From positions 1,317,515,324 to 1,317,579,323 of the forward strand of contig NC_090444.1 of assembly GCF_031143425.1 (NCBI RefSeq): a stretch of 64,000 nt of DNA, read 5' to 3'. A program made the position numbers and the translations under genes. A model generated the notes under the pieces. It was not told where the DNA came from. It searched no databases and worked only from the letters and a program-made list of their open reading frames with translations. The first letter of the stretch is position 1; each line of letters opens with the position of its first letter. Positions 11,109 to 22,514 of this stretch are shown piece after piece. The stretch comes from Pleurodeles waltl (lineage: Eukaryota > Chordata > Amphibia > Caudata > Salamandridae).

Positions 11109-13454
11109 TACACAGCACTTGCTGCACCTACTTAGGTGAAAGACTTTTGATTACTTTTTCAACACAAAACAAAGTGACTGCATTTACCATGATGCATTGG
11201 GGCTAACTTTTTGCTGGAGTGTGAGGCAGTGTGCTCCCTTTTTTCTTTTTGTCCAATGACTGCTCCCTTGAGCTAACGAGCTGACGAGCTCTGGTGAGGC
11301 ACCTGTGCGCCAGTGAGTGGTACATAAACCTGAGAAGACTTTTGGCGGCATTTCAAGCAACCCCACAGACTTTGGCTGCTCTCTGCTGATGACGGGCTAA
11401 ACCTAGAAACACGTGTCCAGAGATACACAGCACTTGCTGCACCTACTTAGGTGAAAGACTTTTGATTACTTTTTCAACACAAAACAAAGTGACTGCATTT
11501 ACCATGATGCATTGGGGCTAACTTTTTGCTGGAGTGTGAGGCAGTGTGCTCCCTTTTTTCTTTTTGTCCAATGACTGCTCCCTTGAGCTAACGAGCTGAC
11601 GAGCTCTGGTGAGGCACCTGTGCGCCAGTGAGTGGTACATAAACCTGAGAAGACTTTTGGCGGCATTTCAAGCAACCCCACAGACTTTGGCTGCTCTCTG
11701 CTGATGACGGGCTAAACCTAGAAACACGTGTCCAGAGATACACAGCACTTGCTGCACCTACTTAGGTGAAAGACTTTTGATTACTTTTTCAACACAAAAC
11801 AAAGTGACTGCATTTACCATGATGCATTGGGGCTAACTTTTTGCTGGAGTGTGAGGCAGTGTGCTCCCTTTTTTCTTTTTGTCCAATGACTGCTCCCTTG
11901 AGCTAACGAGCTGACGAGCTCTGGTGAGGCACCTGTGCGCCAGTGAGTGGTACATAAACCTGAGAAGACTTTTGGCGGCATTTCAAGCAACCCCACAGAC
12001 TTTGGCTGCTCTCTGCTGATGACGGGCTAAACCTAGAAACACGTGTCCAGAGATACACAGCACTTGCTGCACCTACTTAGGTGAAAGACTTTTGATTACT
12101 TTTTCAACACAAAACAAAGTGACTGCATTTACCATGATGCATTGGGGCTAACTTTTTGCTGGAGTGTGAGGCAGTGTGCTCCCTTTTTTCTTTTTGTCCA
12201 ATGACTGCTCCCTTGAGCTAACGAGCTGACGAGCTCTGGTGAGGCACCTGTGCGCCAGTGAGTGGTACATAAACCTGAGAAGACTTTTGGCGGCATTTCA
12301 AGCAACCCCACAGACTTTGGCTGCTCTCTGCTGATGACGGGCTAAACCTAGAAACACGTGTCCAGAGATACACAGCACTTGCTGCACCTACTTAGGTGAA
12401 AGACTTTTGATTACTTTTTCAACACAAAACAAAGTGACTGCATTTACCATGATGCATTGGGGCTAAATTTTTGCTGGAGTGTGAGGCAGTGTGCTCCCTT
12501 TTTTCTTTTTGTCCAATGACTGCTCCCTTGAGCTAACGAGCTGACGAGCTCTGGTGAGGCACCTGTGCGCCAGTGAGTGGTACATAAACCTGAGAAGACT
12601 TTTGGCGGCATTTCAAGCAACCCCACAGACTTTGGCTGCTCTCTGCTGATGACGGGCTAAACCTAGAAACACGTGTCCAGAGATACACAGCACTTGCTGC
12701 ACCTACTTAGGTGAAAGACTTTTGATTACTTTTTCAACACAAAACAAAGTGACTGCATTTACCATGATGCATTGGGGCTAACTTTTTGCTGGAGTGTGAG
12801 GCAGTGTGCTCCCTTTTTTCTTTTTGTCCAATGACTGCTCCCTTGAGCTAACGAGCTGACGAGCTCTGGTGAGGCACCTGTGCGCCAGTGAGTGGTACAT
12901 AAACCTGAGAAGGCTTTTGGCGGCATTTCAAGCAACCCCACAGACTTTGGCTGCTCTCTGCTGATGACGGGCTAAACCTAGAAACACGTGTCCAGAGATA
13001 CACAGCACTTGCTGCACCTACTTAGGTGAAAGACTTTTGATTATTTTTTCAACACAAAACAAAGTGACTGCATTTACCATGATGCATTGGGGCTAACTTT
13101 TTGCTGGAGTGTGAGGCAGTGTGCTCCCTTTTTTCTTTTTGTCCAATGACTGCTCCCTTGAGCTAACGAGCTGACGAGGTCTGGTGAGGCACCTGTGCGC
13201 CAGTGAGTGGTACATAAACCTGAGAAGACTTTTGGCGGCATTTCAAGCATCCCCACAGACTTTGGCTGCTCTCTGCTGATGACGGGCTAAACCTAGAAAC
13301 ACGTGTCCAGAGATACACAGCACTTGCTGCACCTACTTAGGTGAAAGACTTTTGATTACTTTTTCAACACAAAACAAAGTGACTGCATTTACCATGATGC
13401 ATTGGGGCTAACTTTTTGCTGTAGTGTGAGGCAGTGTGCTCCCTTTTTTCTTGT

Positions 13455-13470
13455 TATCCTCTAAAGTCTG
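13455..13470 (+). repeat. 16-bp direct repeat flanking the satellite block, right copy
   Basis: Identical to 659-674 and placed 2-3 bases after the last recognisable satellite base. See the left copy for interpretation. Confidence 0.8.
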
Positions 13471-14060
13471 GGCAATACCTGGAAATAGGCTATCCGAAAT
13501 CAAAAATTCTAGCTGGCGAAAACGTCCAAGGTAGATGCTGGGTAGTCCATATGGTGGACCATGATAAGTCCAAGTGCAAATTCTAAAAAGAAAGGAAAAA
13601 AACCATAGCTAGGAATAACCTTTGGACAAATGAAAACCACCATTAACGTCATTCCCAAATGACCAGAATATACATAGACTGGGTATATATAACCCCAAAT
13701 AGTACACCCCCACCAAGGGATATTATATGCAAAAAGATTTCCTCATCACAAAATGGCTATACCATCAAACGTCAAGTTATATCAACCAATTAAGTACACC
13801 AAGGTAAAGAACGCATGGGGACCCAATGTAGATTAAGTAAATTAAAGTATAATAATCCAGTGTAACACTGATATGGTTAGGGTATAGATACACATTATCG
13901 CCCTCCAAGAAATTAAATGGGACATTTTCATTTAAAACCTATTGTGAACCACATCCTCCGCCATTGGGATCCTGCCTCACAAAACTACGATGTATTGATT
14001 CCCATGTCAGCTCTGGTTGTGCAGATCCTGTTATAGTGGCTCGATTGGGCCAATCTTTCC
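13471..14060. other. Unassigned sequence between satellite and DIRS-like remnant
   Basis: AT-rich and without a supported gene. It may be the 5' part of the degraded DIRS-like element that becomes recognisable at 14064, but I cannot translate a reverse transcriptase here. Confidence 0.4.
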
Positions 14061-14063
14061 AGC

Positions 14064-14720
14064 TGTCAAGTCCTGTTCCATTGACAACAGATGCCTGCAT
14101 GTGGGGCAGAGGGGCGGTGTTGGGTTTCTAGCAGCTGAATGGCTCTTGGCCCTCGTGAGAGTCAGAAGTCCTTGAATTGGAGGGAACTAATGGCTGCTTG
14201 GAAAGCATTGAAGGGGTTCCAGGACAGTCTACAGGGCCACAAGATGGTAGTCTGCATTGACAATCAAGTGGCAAGGACATACTTGAGCAGGCAGTGTGTA
14301 CAAAGTGCAAATCCCTAAATCAGATTGTATCCCTGAACTTTCTCTTGGGAGAGGAGTTTGTTCTTGGTCTGATCGCCGTTTACATTCAGAGGGAGTCAAC
14401 TTTTTGGGTCAACAGCCTTAGCAGGAACATCCCTTCCTCAGTGACATACCATCTGTTTCTTCCACTCTTCCGTCTTGTCTGCCAGAAATTCGGAGAACCT
14501 TGGCTGGATCTGTTTGCCTCCCATGACAATGTTCAGTGCCCGACTTTTTGTATGGAGAGTCCATCTCCTCTGTCATGGGCGGTTGTTGCCTTGTCAGTCC
14601 CATGGCCTCAGGGGCTGCTGTATGCCTTTTCTTCAATTCTCCTTTAGCCACGGGTCCTCCAGAAGATCATACGGGAAAAGGTTCAGGTGATCCTCTTTGC
14701 CCCTTATTGGCCCACACGTC
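14064..14720 (+). pseudogene. DIRS-like RNase H region, degenerate
   Basis: Around 14065 the translation gives PLTTDA, the first catalytic aspartate region of RNase H. Around 14180-14290 it gives ELMAAWKALKGF and CIDNQVARTYLSR, typical of the second and third motifs. At 14460-14560 it gives LFASHDN and at 14650-14710 VILFAPYWPTR, both characteristic of the stretch between RNase H and recombinase in vertebrate DIRS elements. At least two frames are used, so frameshifts are present. Confidence 0.65.
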
Positions 14721-15276
14721 ATTAGTTTATTTTCCTTCCAGCTCTGTGCAAGGGTTGGGTCCTCCATTTCCCTTGCATGCACTCCCTTCTTCAGTTTCAG
14801 TGTCTGTCTCTCCAGATGTTTCTCAGGTTGAATCTGATGGCTTGGCACTTGAAGGCATAGGGTAGGAGTCTTTGGGTTGTTCCTCTCAGGTAGGTTTGGG
14901 AAGTCAGTCATCACGTAGGCAGTGTACCCTTAAATCCTACACAAAACAGCGGGCTTCTTTTTCCAAGTGATGTTTGGCCCGGTCTTAGGTTTCTAAGGTC
15001 ATTGACTCCTTTCAAATGCTTGACTTTTTGTGTGATGGGTTTCTCAAAGGTCTGACTCCCAGTACTCTTTCTGCTCAGTGGGCTGTGATTAAGGCATTCA
15101 GCCCTTTTCTGATGATTTCTCTACTATTTCTCCTTTGATTTTCTAGTTACTTTGGATTTTCCAGCTGAAGTGTCACTCTGTTTGGAAGGTGGTTCCTTCC
15201 TGGGGTTAGCTCTTATTCTCAGGGGTTGTGGAGTGCTCCTTGTGCACCTTTGGAGGAGGCAGAGTTGGTGTGGTTA

Positions 15277-15578
15277 TCCGCTAAGGTGGTCTTATTAGTG
15301 GCCATTTCTTCGGTTAGACGTTTTGGTGAGAATAGGGGATCTCATGGCAGTTTTTCCTCATCTGAAATTCTTTCCTGACTGTGTGGTGCTTTTGCCTGGA
15401 CCCTAGGTTTGTTCCTAAAGTAGCTTCTTCCCTTCATTTGGCTCAGGAGATCATTTTTCAGATTAATGTTGATCCGTCCTCTATGCTCCCTTCCACTCTG
15501 GATGTCAGAAGTGCCCTTCTTATTTATGTGGAGAGCAAAAAACATTTGCCCAGTGAGTACAGGGTAACTATGTTCTGA
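15277..15578 (+). pseudogene. DIRS-like tyrosine recombinase fragment
   Basis: Translation gives VVLLVAISSVRR followed, in a shifted frame, by LDPRFVPKVASSLHLAQEI. These match the early catalytic-domain segments of DIRS tyrosine recombinases. The C-terminal catalytic region with the tyrosine is not visible, so the element is truncated here. Confidence 0.55.
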
Positions 15579-15616
15579 ATGAGTTTACAGATTGCCTGCC
15601 ACCTTAGCAATATTAA

Positions 15617-16027
15617 GGGGTATATTTACAAAGATTTTATGCCATGTTTGTGTCACAAAAGGAACGCAAATTGGTAAAAGATTTTTTTTTACCTATTTAC
15701 TTTCCAGTGTACAACTTGTTTTGCACTGAAAAGTACCCTAAAAGTAATGCAAAGAAACCCAAAGCACTGCTTTGTATTACTTGGCGCCAAGGGGGTGTTA
15801 CATGAATGATACATGGGCATTCTCATGCAACCATGCATGCCTTTTGATGCAGAGCCCTATCTACAAATAATAGTAGACAGGGTTTTGGGCCAAAAAGTTA
15901 ACGCCAGGTGAAAGCAGGTGTTCATAGAAGGAATGTTTTCATTTTTCCTTTCTTTCTCGACTTTGCATGCATGTTGAACTGTGCAGCACACATACACCAC
16001 AGGAAAAGTTTCAAAGTGTGTCTACAC
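15617..16027. repeat. Hairpin-rich interspersed repeat, probably partial
   Basis: Begins ggggtatatttacaaag after TTAA and contains short inverted pairs, for example ccctatctac/gtagacaggg near 15860 and the palindrome cttggcgccaag near 15785. Base composition and start resemble the larger hairpin element at 52174-53639. The right end is not clear; Harbinger H1 begins at 16031. Confidence 0.4.
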
Positions 16028-16596
16028 ATAGGCCCTCATTACAAGCCCCCGGCGGTAGATGCCACCTACCGCCGTGCTGACAGCTGCCAACAACCGTGAC
16101 AGCGGCGGTCTTCCGCTACGGGTATTATGACCCACACTGAGAAATCTGCCACTTGACAGACACCCACACAAGCCCGTCAGACCAAAGGTTAGTGATAAAC
16201 TGGCGGTACTAAAACCCACACCGTTATGCCAACAGGAATACACCACAGTATCATGACCCATGAATGACTGCGGCGGTCTTTCAACTGCGGTAAACCATTG
16301 GCGGTACACACCACCGTGCTAAAAATGCACGCACACTTACAAAACTAGACCACATTGGACAATTCAAACTACACACACATGCACACACCACACCCACACA
16401 CCCTATCCAACACACCCACATTACCCACAACCCCTTACAGCGAAAAAAAGTCAGCAAGCAGAGAGAAACAAGCCAGGAGCACCCACTCAATCAGAGGCAC
16501 AAAACATCATCACCAATACACCATCCACGCACCTCACACCACACACCCCAAAACATCACCCCACACACCCTCACACATATCACTCACACCACATCC

Positions 16597-18147
16597 ATGG
16601 CACCCCAAAAACACCCCAGGTTTTCAGAGGAGGAGCTAAGGGTCATGGTGGAGGAAATCACCCGGGTAGAGCCACAGCTATTCGGATCACAGGTCCAGCA
16701 GACGTCCATTGCAAGGAAGATGGAGCTATGGCGGAGAATCATGGACAGGGTCAATGCTGTGGGACAGCACCCCAGAACAAGGGATGACATCAGGAAGAGG
16801 TGGAACGACCTAGGGGGGAAGGTGCGATCCGTGGTTCAAGACATCAGGTGGCCGTACAGAGGACTGGGGGTGGACCCCCACCTTCCATCCCACAACTAAC
16901 AACATGGGAGGAGCAAGTCTTGGCAATAATGCATCCTAAGCGCCTTGCAGGAGTAGCAGGAGGACTGAACTCTGGTAAGTCAAACCTTTACTACTATCAC
17001 CCCTCAACCTGCATGCCATCACATACCCCCACCCTCACCCTCACTCCCATCACTCCACCACCTCACACATACCCCACTATCACAACCCACCCATCCCAAT
17101 ACCAAGCCCTGCATGCCACAACAATCCATGAACCCCCATCACAGACCTGCATGGACACCCATCACCACAGCATGCCCAGTAGAGAGAATCACCCAGCCCA
17201 CAAAATCACCACGCACACAAGGCAAAGCTGACAGGGAAATCACAGCCATACAGGGAACCACACCCATGCACAAGATGGCACACACATATTCAATGACACT
17301 GCATTTGCATCCCCACAGGACCCCTACTCAATGTCACCAGAGAGGACTTACCAGCTACATCCAGTCCCCACCCCCCCAGAAGAGGCCCACAGTGACGACA
17401 GCAGCTCTGCACGCCTGGATCACGATGACCAACCTGGCCCATCAGGGACCTCTGGACAGTCGGTTACCCTGCCACAACCCCAACCCACACAGAGCCTCCA
17501 CCCTCAGGAAACACCACCACAGCACCCACCCAGTGGGTCCATGCCACTGTCCCCTGGACATGTCAATCAGAAGTGTGTCCACCACTACAGGGACCTCAGG
17601 CAACCCCACAAACACAGGATGATTAGGGACTTGGGGTCAGTGGCAGTGGGCACACGGTTCAGGGGACTGAGGCACAGGACAACAGGGAAGCTGGTAGGAC
17701 TGCTGTGTGACAGGGGGAGGACAGGCCCAGGAAACCCACTCTCCAGGAGGCACTCACCAACATCCTGGGAGCATACCACCATTCCCAGGAGACGATGGGC
17801 CAGATACTGGCCAAGTTGCAGGAGACCATGCAGCTGCAGGAGGGACAGTACCTAGGGATCAGGGAGAACCTCAAACATATCTACACCATCCTGGTCACCA
17901 TTGCAGGGGTGCTTGCTGACATGGCTAACACCATGAGGGAGGCAGTGGCACACCTACGGCCCCCTGACACTAGCCACACCGAAGAACAGCCCTCCATCTC
18001 CGCCGGTGCTAGTGGATAGGAGGTCCCGCCACAGAAACAACAGGCCACCAGCACCCCACCCCCTGCAGAAGGAGAACCACCCTGCAAACTGTCCCTGAGA
18101 TCCAGACAGAAGCCAGAGAACACTGCCAAGACCCCGCCAGGAAATAA
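16597..18147 (+). pseudogene. H1 MYB-C: second Myb/SANT-like protein, broken
   Basis: Exon 1 (16597-16974) starts MAPQKHPRFSEEELRVMVEE and continues through RKRWNDLGGKVRS, a trihelix Myb/SANT-like fold of the Myb_DNA-bind_5 type common in Harbinger elements. A frameshift near 16845 breaks it. The donor GTAAGT follows at 16975; the acceptor is CCCCACAG before 17319. Exon 2 is Pro/Ser/Gln-rich (QPGPSGTSGQSV, conserved in H2 and H3), then a likely coiled segment (QETMGQILAKLQETMQLQEG) and a basic tail. A stop at 18017 replaces a glutamine codon conserved in H2 and H3. Confidence 0.7.
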
Positions 18148-18622
18148 GACTCTCCTGATTGTCACCCTTCTGTCTCACTCTGTCACCCTGGCCACCCTGA
18201 ACTGTCTTTGCCCCCCTTCCTATGCCCCCTTGGACAATGCACCTGTGATACTAAAAGACTGGACTCTAACTGGACATTCCTCACCCATCACCCCTGCCCA
18301 TTGCATACCCCCTCTACTTATGAGCACTTAAGTAAACACCTTTGGAACAAATACAAATCTGGAGTCTGTCAAATGATTCAAATATGTATTAGTACAACAT
18401 TATCAAAGCATTGCAAGTCATATGTAGTTAAATTTATATTCAAATGACCTTTAGTGGGCAGCAGTAAACATACCAGGAGCCAGAGTGGGCCACCAAGATC
18501 TGAAAATAGAGATGCCAAAGGGCACAGTAAGGGGCCATAGACATAGGGAAATCAGGCTGCCACGTAGGATGTCCAACAGGAAACTGAAAAGTAAAGTGAA
18601 GTTACAGTCTCTTACCTGTGTG

Positions 18623-19734
18623 TCACTGGAAGTACTGCTGTATTATATTACTGCTGTTGTCAAGATCTTCTTCCTCAGCCTCTTCTTCCTCACTGTCCGC
18701 AGGCTCCACCGCTGCCAGGCTCATCCTCCTGCAGAAAAGGCACCTGGTGTCTCAAGGACAGGTTGTGCAACATGCAACGATGATCTGGCACACCTTCTTG
18801 GGTGAGTACTACAAGGATCAACCTGTCAGATGGAGGCACCGGAACCTGGCCTTCAGGAGGCCGAAGGTCCTTTCAATGATCCTCCTTCTACGCCTATGTG
18901 CCTCATTGTAATGTTCCTCTGCCCTTGTCCTAGCATTCCTCAATGGGGTCAGTAGCCATGAGAGGTTGGGGTAACCAGAGTCACCTGCAAATATTGAGGG
19001 ACAACTGTTAGACACACACTAACCCTTAGGGACAACCCCATACCCAGACACCTACTTATGCTGGGTGGGGACCTTGAGCTCACCTATTAGCCACACCCGG
19101 TGCCTCTGGAGCTGGCCCATCACATATGGGATGCTGCTATTCCTCAAAATAAATGCGTCATGAACAGAGCCAGGATACTTGGCATTCACATGGGAGATGT
19201 ACTGGTCCGCCAAACACACCATCTGCATATTCATAGAGTGATAGCTTTTTCTATTCCTGAACACTTGTTCATTTCTCCGGTGGGGGGGGACAAATGCCAC
19301 ATGTGTACCATCAATGGCACCAATGATATTGGGGATATGTCCCAGGGCATAAAAGTCAGCTTTCACTGTGGCCAAATCCTCCACCTGGCGGAATATGTAG
19401 CTGCACGTGTTTCAGCAGGGCTGATAACACTCTGGTCAACACGTTGGAAAACACTAGCTGAGACATCCCTGATGCCATGGCCACTGTTGTTTGGAAGGAA
19501 CCACTTGCTAGGAAATGGAGCACTGACAGGACCTGCACTAGAGGGGGGATACCTATGGGCTGGTGGATAGCTGACATCAGGTCTGGCTCCAATTGGGCAC
19601 ACAGTTCTTGGATTGTGGCCCGATCAAGTATGTAGGCCATGATAATGTGTCTTTTCTCCATTGTCACAAGGTCCACCAGGGATCTGTACACTGGAGGATG
19701 TCGCCATCTCATATTCATCCTCAGCGCTTGAAGC
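18623..19734 (-). pseudogene. H1 DDE transposase, main exons, broken
   Basis: HARBI1-like transposase (DDE_Tnp_4). Exon 2 (19084-19734) starts after acceptor TTCCATAG and holds SFQTTVAM and GAIDGTHV with the first catalytic Asp. A 99-bp intron (18985-19083) separates it from exon 3 (18623-18984), which holds GDSGYP (second Asp) and ERTFGLLKARFRCL (Glu). A frameshift near 19395 and an in-frame stop after the LTG of the third motif region inactivate it. Exon 1 lies far away at 41233-41315. Confidence 0.8.
18985..19083 (-). other. 99-bp transposase intron in H1
   Basis: Bounded by GTGAGC and TTTGCAG in transposase sense, between the first and second catalytic Asp codons. H3 has an intron of exactly 99 bp at the same place (47622-47720). 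H2 lacks it precisely. Confidence 0.75.
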
Positions 19735-20178
19735 CTATGGAAGAAAACGGTGAGCAGAGGGTCATATTCACACATATATAGCAATAATGATGCATCTTTT
19801 CCTTTACAGAACCAGTATGTGAATCCGAGAGTCAGTTGCTGTGCCAATGTATGCTGTGACGCAGTTAGGTGCCATGCCCTGTGCCCCCCTGAAATGACGT
19901 CTGCCTGACCTGTGAGGAGGGACAAGTGGAAATGTGGTAATTCTGCTGGTGTTGTGCGCCGTTGCAGTAGGCGGTCGTTGACCGCTGCGCAGCTTCTCAT
20001 TGGTTATCATTGGGCCCTATAGGTTCCAGGAGCCAATGGCGATGTATGCCGGCGGTCACGGTACGCACCGCCGCAGACATGACCGCCATTTTTTATCTTT
20101 TCACTCACTTGCTACCTGACCTTCAACAGGAGAGGACCTACACTGCAAGTGCTGCTGTGACCTGTGTCTGGAAGCGAC

Positions 20179-21719
20179 ATTGGCTCATGTGTCTGGGGAA
20201 AGGGCCCCTGCCTTCACTGCAGAGGAGTTGGAGAAACTGGTTGATGGGGTCCTACCCCAGTACACGTTACTCTACGGTCCTCTAGACAAACAGGTGAGTA
20301 CACTGTGAGCATGATGCGTGGGCCATGAATGTATGATTGCTGTGTGTGTAAGCCACATGTATTGGGGGCTGAGACATCCTAGCCAGAGTGCTGCATGTAT
20401 GGTGGTCAATGTATGTGCGTCAAGGGATGGGAGGGATCTGGTGGGCCATGAGTGTGACGGTCCGGACGTTTGACTAATTCCCTCTTTCTGCTGTCTTTTC
20501 CATGCAGGTCAACGCCCACCAGAAAAAGGGCATTTGGCGTGCCATCGCCGAGGAGGTGCGGACCCTGGGGGTCTTTGACAGGCGGAACACCCACTGCCCC
20601 AAACGATGGGAGGACCTGCGCCGCTGGGCAAGGAAGACAGAGGAGGCCCATCTGGGGCTGGCCTCCCAACAAGGAAGGGGTGCCCGTCGTACCCTGACCC
20701 CCCTGATGTTACGCATCCTGGCGGCAGCCTATCCAGAGTTGGATGGGTGCTTGAAGGCATCACAGCAGCTACAAGGGGGTGAGTACAGATTCAGAATCAT
20801 GACTGTGCACGTGTTAAGGTTTACCTGGGTGGGGGATGTGGGCTGAGGGTGCCCCTATGCCAGGGCGAACATGGCAGGGTAGGTCCCTTGTTGGGCAGGC
20901 TCTGAAGCACTCCTACCCCAATAGTGTTAGTGGGCATCTACTAATGGGCAGGGTCCTGTGGGTTTCCGGTGTGCAGCTAATGGCGGTAGGCATTGTACCC
21001 CATGGGCTGGTGACAATCTTAGTAACTGGTAGTGCATGGCCTAGTGCATAGGGCTGCTCCCTGTGTGTTGTGTACGCCAATGGTAGTGGTGTTGCTGGCA
21101 TTGACCAAGTTGATCCTCTGTCTCTCCCCCCCTTTTTGTTTTGTCACCCTGTCCTTGTGTGCATTAGCATCATCTGGCAGAGGAGCAGAGGCACCGGCGA
21201 TGGAGGGAGCTGCATCCCACATGGTCCTGGAGGCCGAATCCACCTACAGTGAGGGTACCAGTGGGACGGAGGGAAAGGGGAGCACCACGACGGGGACAGG
21301 AGGGGACACCACAGACAGTGACTCCTCCTCTCATGGAAGCTCCCTGGTGGTGGCGGACATCTCTGTGACCCCAACAACAGGCACAACCTCCACCCCCCTA
21401 CCAGCACCTCCCTCCCAGCAGCCCCTCAGTGTGTTTCCCGTGCCCGCTCACCCAGGAGGCTGGGCATCTCCTTCGCCCCAGGCACCTCAGGCCCTGCCTC
21501 AGTCAGCCCTTCCACCCTCAGTGAGGAGGCTATTGACCCCCTGAGATCCCTCACTGTTGGGCAGTCAACTATTCTGAATGCCATCCAGGCTGTCGAGAGG
21601 CATTTGCAACAAACAAATGCATACCTGGAGGGCATTCACTCTGGTGTGGCGGCCCAGCAGAGAGCATTTCAGGCTCTGGTCTCCTCCCTGATGACAGCCC
21701 TTGTCCCTGTCTCTAGCCT
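20179..21719 (+). pseudogene. H1 MYB-A: long Myb/SANT-like protein, 5' part
   Basis: Exon 1 aligns at 20179-20293, but the start ATG of H2 is ATT here and one extra base shifts the frame. Exon 2 (20508-20778) is 271 bp, exactly as in H2 and H3, and encodes the second half of the Myb/SANT-like domain (IWRAIAEEVRTLGV, KRWEDLRR). The exon 3 acceptor, CATCATCAG in H2, reads CATCATCTG. Exon 3 is Ser/Thr/Pro-rich, has a frameshift near 21440, then SLTVGQSTILNAIQAVERH. The retrovirus begins at 21724 and the coding text continues at 39743. Confidence 0.75.
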
Positions 21720-21723
21720 CCCC

Positions 21724-22186
21724 TGTTGTAGTTTAGCAGCGATTAGATTAAGCATTAGCAGAAGACATCTTGTATTTAGTAACTATTGTGAACATTTTGC
21801 AGAATCCATTTTGTATTCATGGCAGCCATTTTCTCTTACACATGCTGCCATGTGCTCACCATGTGCTCTGTCCTACCTTTCTGTTAACTACTCTTGAAAA
21901 TCTGCCTAGTGACAAGTTATATTTAGAATCTCCCACTTTCGCACATGCCCAGTAAGGTCTGCAGCTGTTAGTCCTTGAAAACTGTTAGGCCCTCCTACCT
22001 GTCGACTGTGCATTTCCACATGACCTTACATGTATGCAAGTCTTGCTTCTATAATTGTACCACCTCCTTTTAGCCCCTGCGTGGGTATAAAAGGACCATG
22101 CTCTCTTAGTTCAGTGTGCTACTTCAAACATTACCGAAGGGTGCTGTTTGAACTTTAGTACCACCTCATGAGGTTTAATAAACTTT
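21724..22186 (+). repeat. 5' LTR, first part (U3 and start of R)
   Basis: Starts TGTTGTAGTTTAGC. TATA box tataaaa at 22086-22092 and poly-A signal aataaa at 22177-22182. Harbinger H2 inserted four bases after the poly-A signal; the last ttt (22184-22186) is one copy of its target duplication. Confidence 0.9.
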
Positions 22187-22440
22187 GGGGGTGATTCTAA
22201 CCCTGGCGGTCGGTGATAAAGCGGCGGCCAACCCGCCAACAGGCCGGCGGTCCAAAAAATGGAATTCTGACCCTGGCGGGAACCGCCAACAGAGACCGCC
22301 ACATTAACACTCCGACCGCCACAGCGGGACCGACAAACAGAGCGGCGGTCACCGCCAACAGCCAGGCGGCAGACAATGTTCCGCCCACACTATCATGACC
22401 GGCCAATCCGCCACCTTTTCCGGGGCGGGAGCACCGCCGA
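22187..22440 (+). promoter_or_regulatory. H2 left subterminal region with GGCGGT/ACCGCC hexamers
   Basis: I count eight GGCGGT or ACCGCC hexamers in about 250 bp, starting inside the terminal repeat (CTGGCGGTC). A similar cluster lies at the right end (about 30770-31045) and in the central block 27046-27185. Harbinger Myb-like proteins are known to bind subterminal motifs and recruit the transposase, so these are candidate sites; the link is inferred. Confidence 0.5.
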
Positions 22441-22514
22441 TAAAAACACGGAGGAAACAGACTACGAAGGGGAAAACGCGCACCTCTACGCACTCCACGA
22501 GGAAGGAGGACAGC

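Larger units (their letters stand above)
6023..13454 (+). repeat. Hammerhead satellite array 2 (315 bp x ~24)
   Basis: Strict 315-bp period with 24 ribozyme copies at 6025+315k for k=0 to 23; the last unit is cut short near 13452. Units are nearly identical to each other. The plus strand is ribozyme sense. It is a diverged subfamily of array 1 in inverted orientation. After gtgctccc each unit has a T-rich run (ttttttcttttt). The array ends inside this run, within about 4 nt of the homologous position at which array 1 ends. Confidence 0.95.
14064..15578 (+). mobile_element. DIRS-like (tyrosine recombinase) retrotransposon remnant
   Basis: Successive plus-strand fragments match, in the right order, the C-terminal part of DIRS-type polyproteins: RNase H, the conserved segment with DLFAS, then a tyrosine-recombinase fragment. 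Frames change repeatedly and stops intervene, so it is dead. Neither terminal repeats nor the 5' half can be seen. Confidence 0.65.

Noticed and set aside
680..13256. Forty repeated 60-codon open frames on the minus strand
   Set aside because: They follow from two near-perfect tandem arrays. In array 1 they lie on the ribozyme strand and in array 2 on the opposite strand, so they encode unrelated peptides from homologous DNA.
675..13454. CRISPR-like array
   Set aside because: Whole 315/316-bp units repeat without unique spacers, and the host is a vertebrate.
16360..16600. CA-rich tracts as a separate satellite
   Set aside because: They are simple microsatellite-like stretches in the untranslated part of the Harbinger and recur at the same place in H2 and H3.
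18208..18447. Open frame between MYB-C and transposase in H1
   Set aside because: Not conserved in H2 or H3; it is untranslated element sequence.
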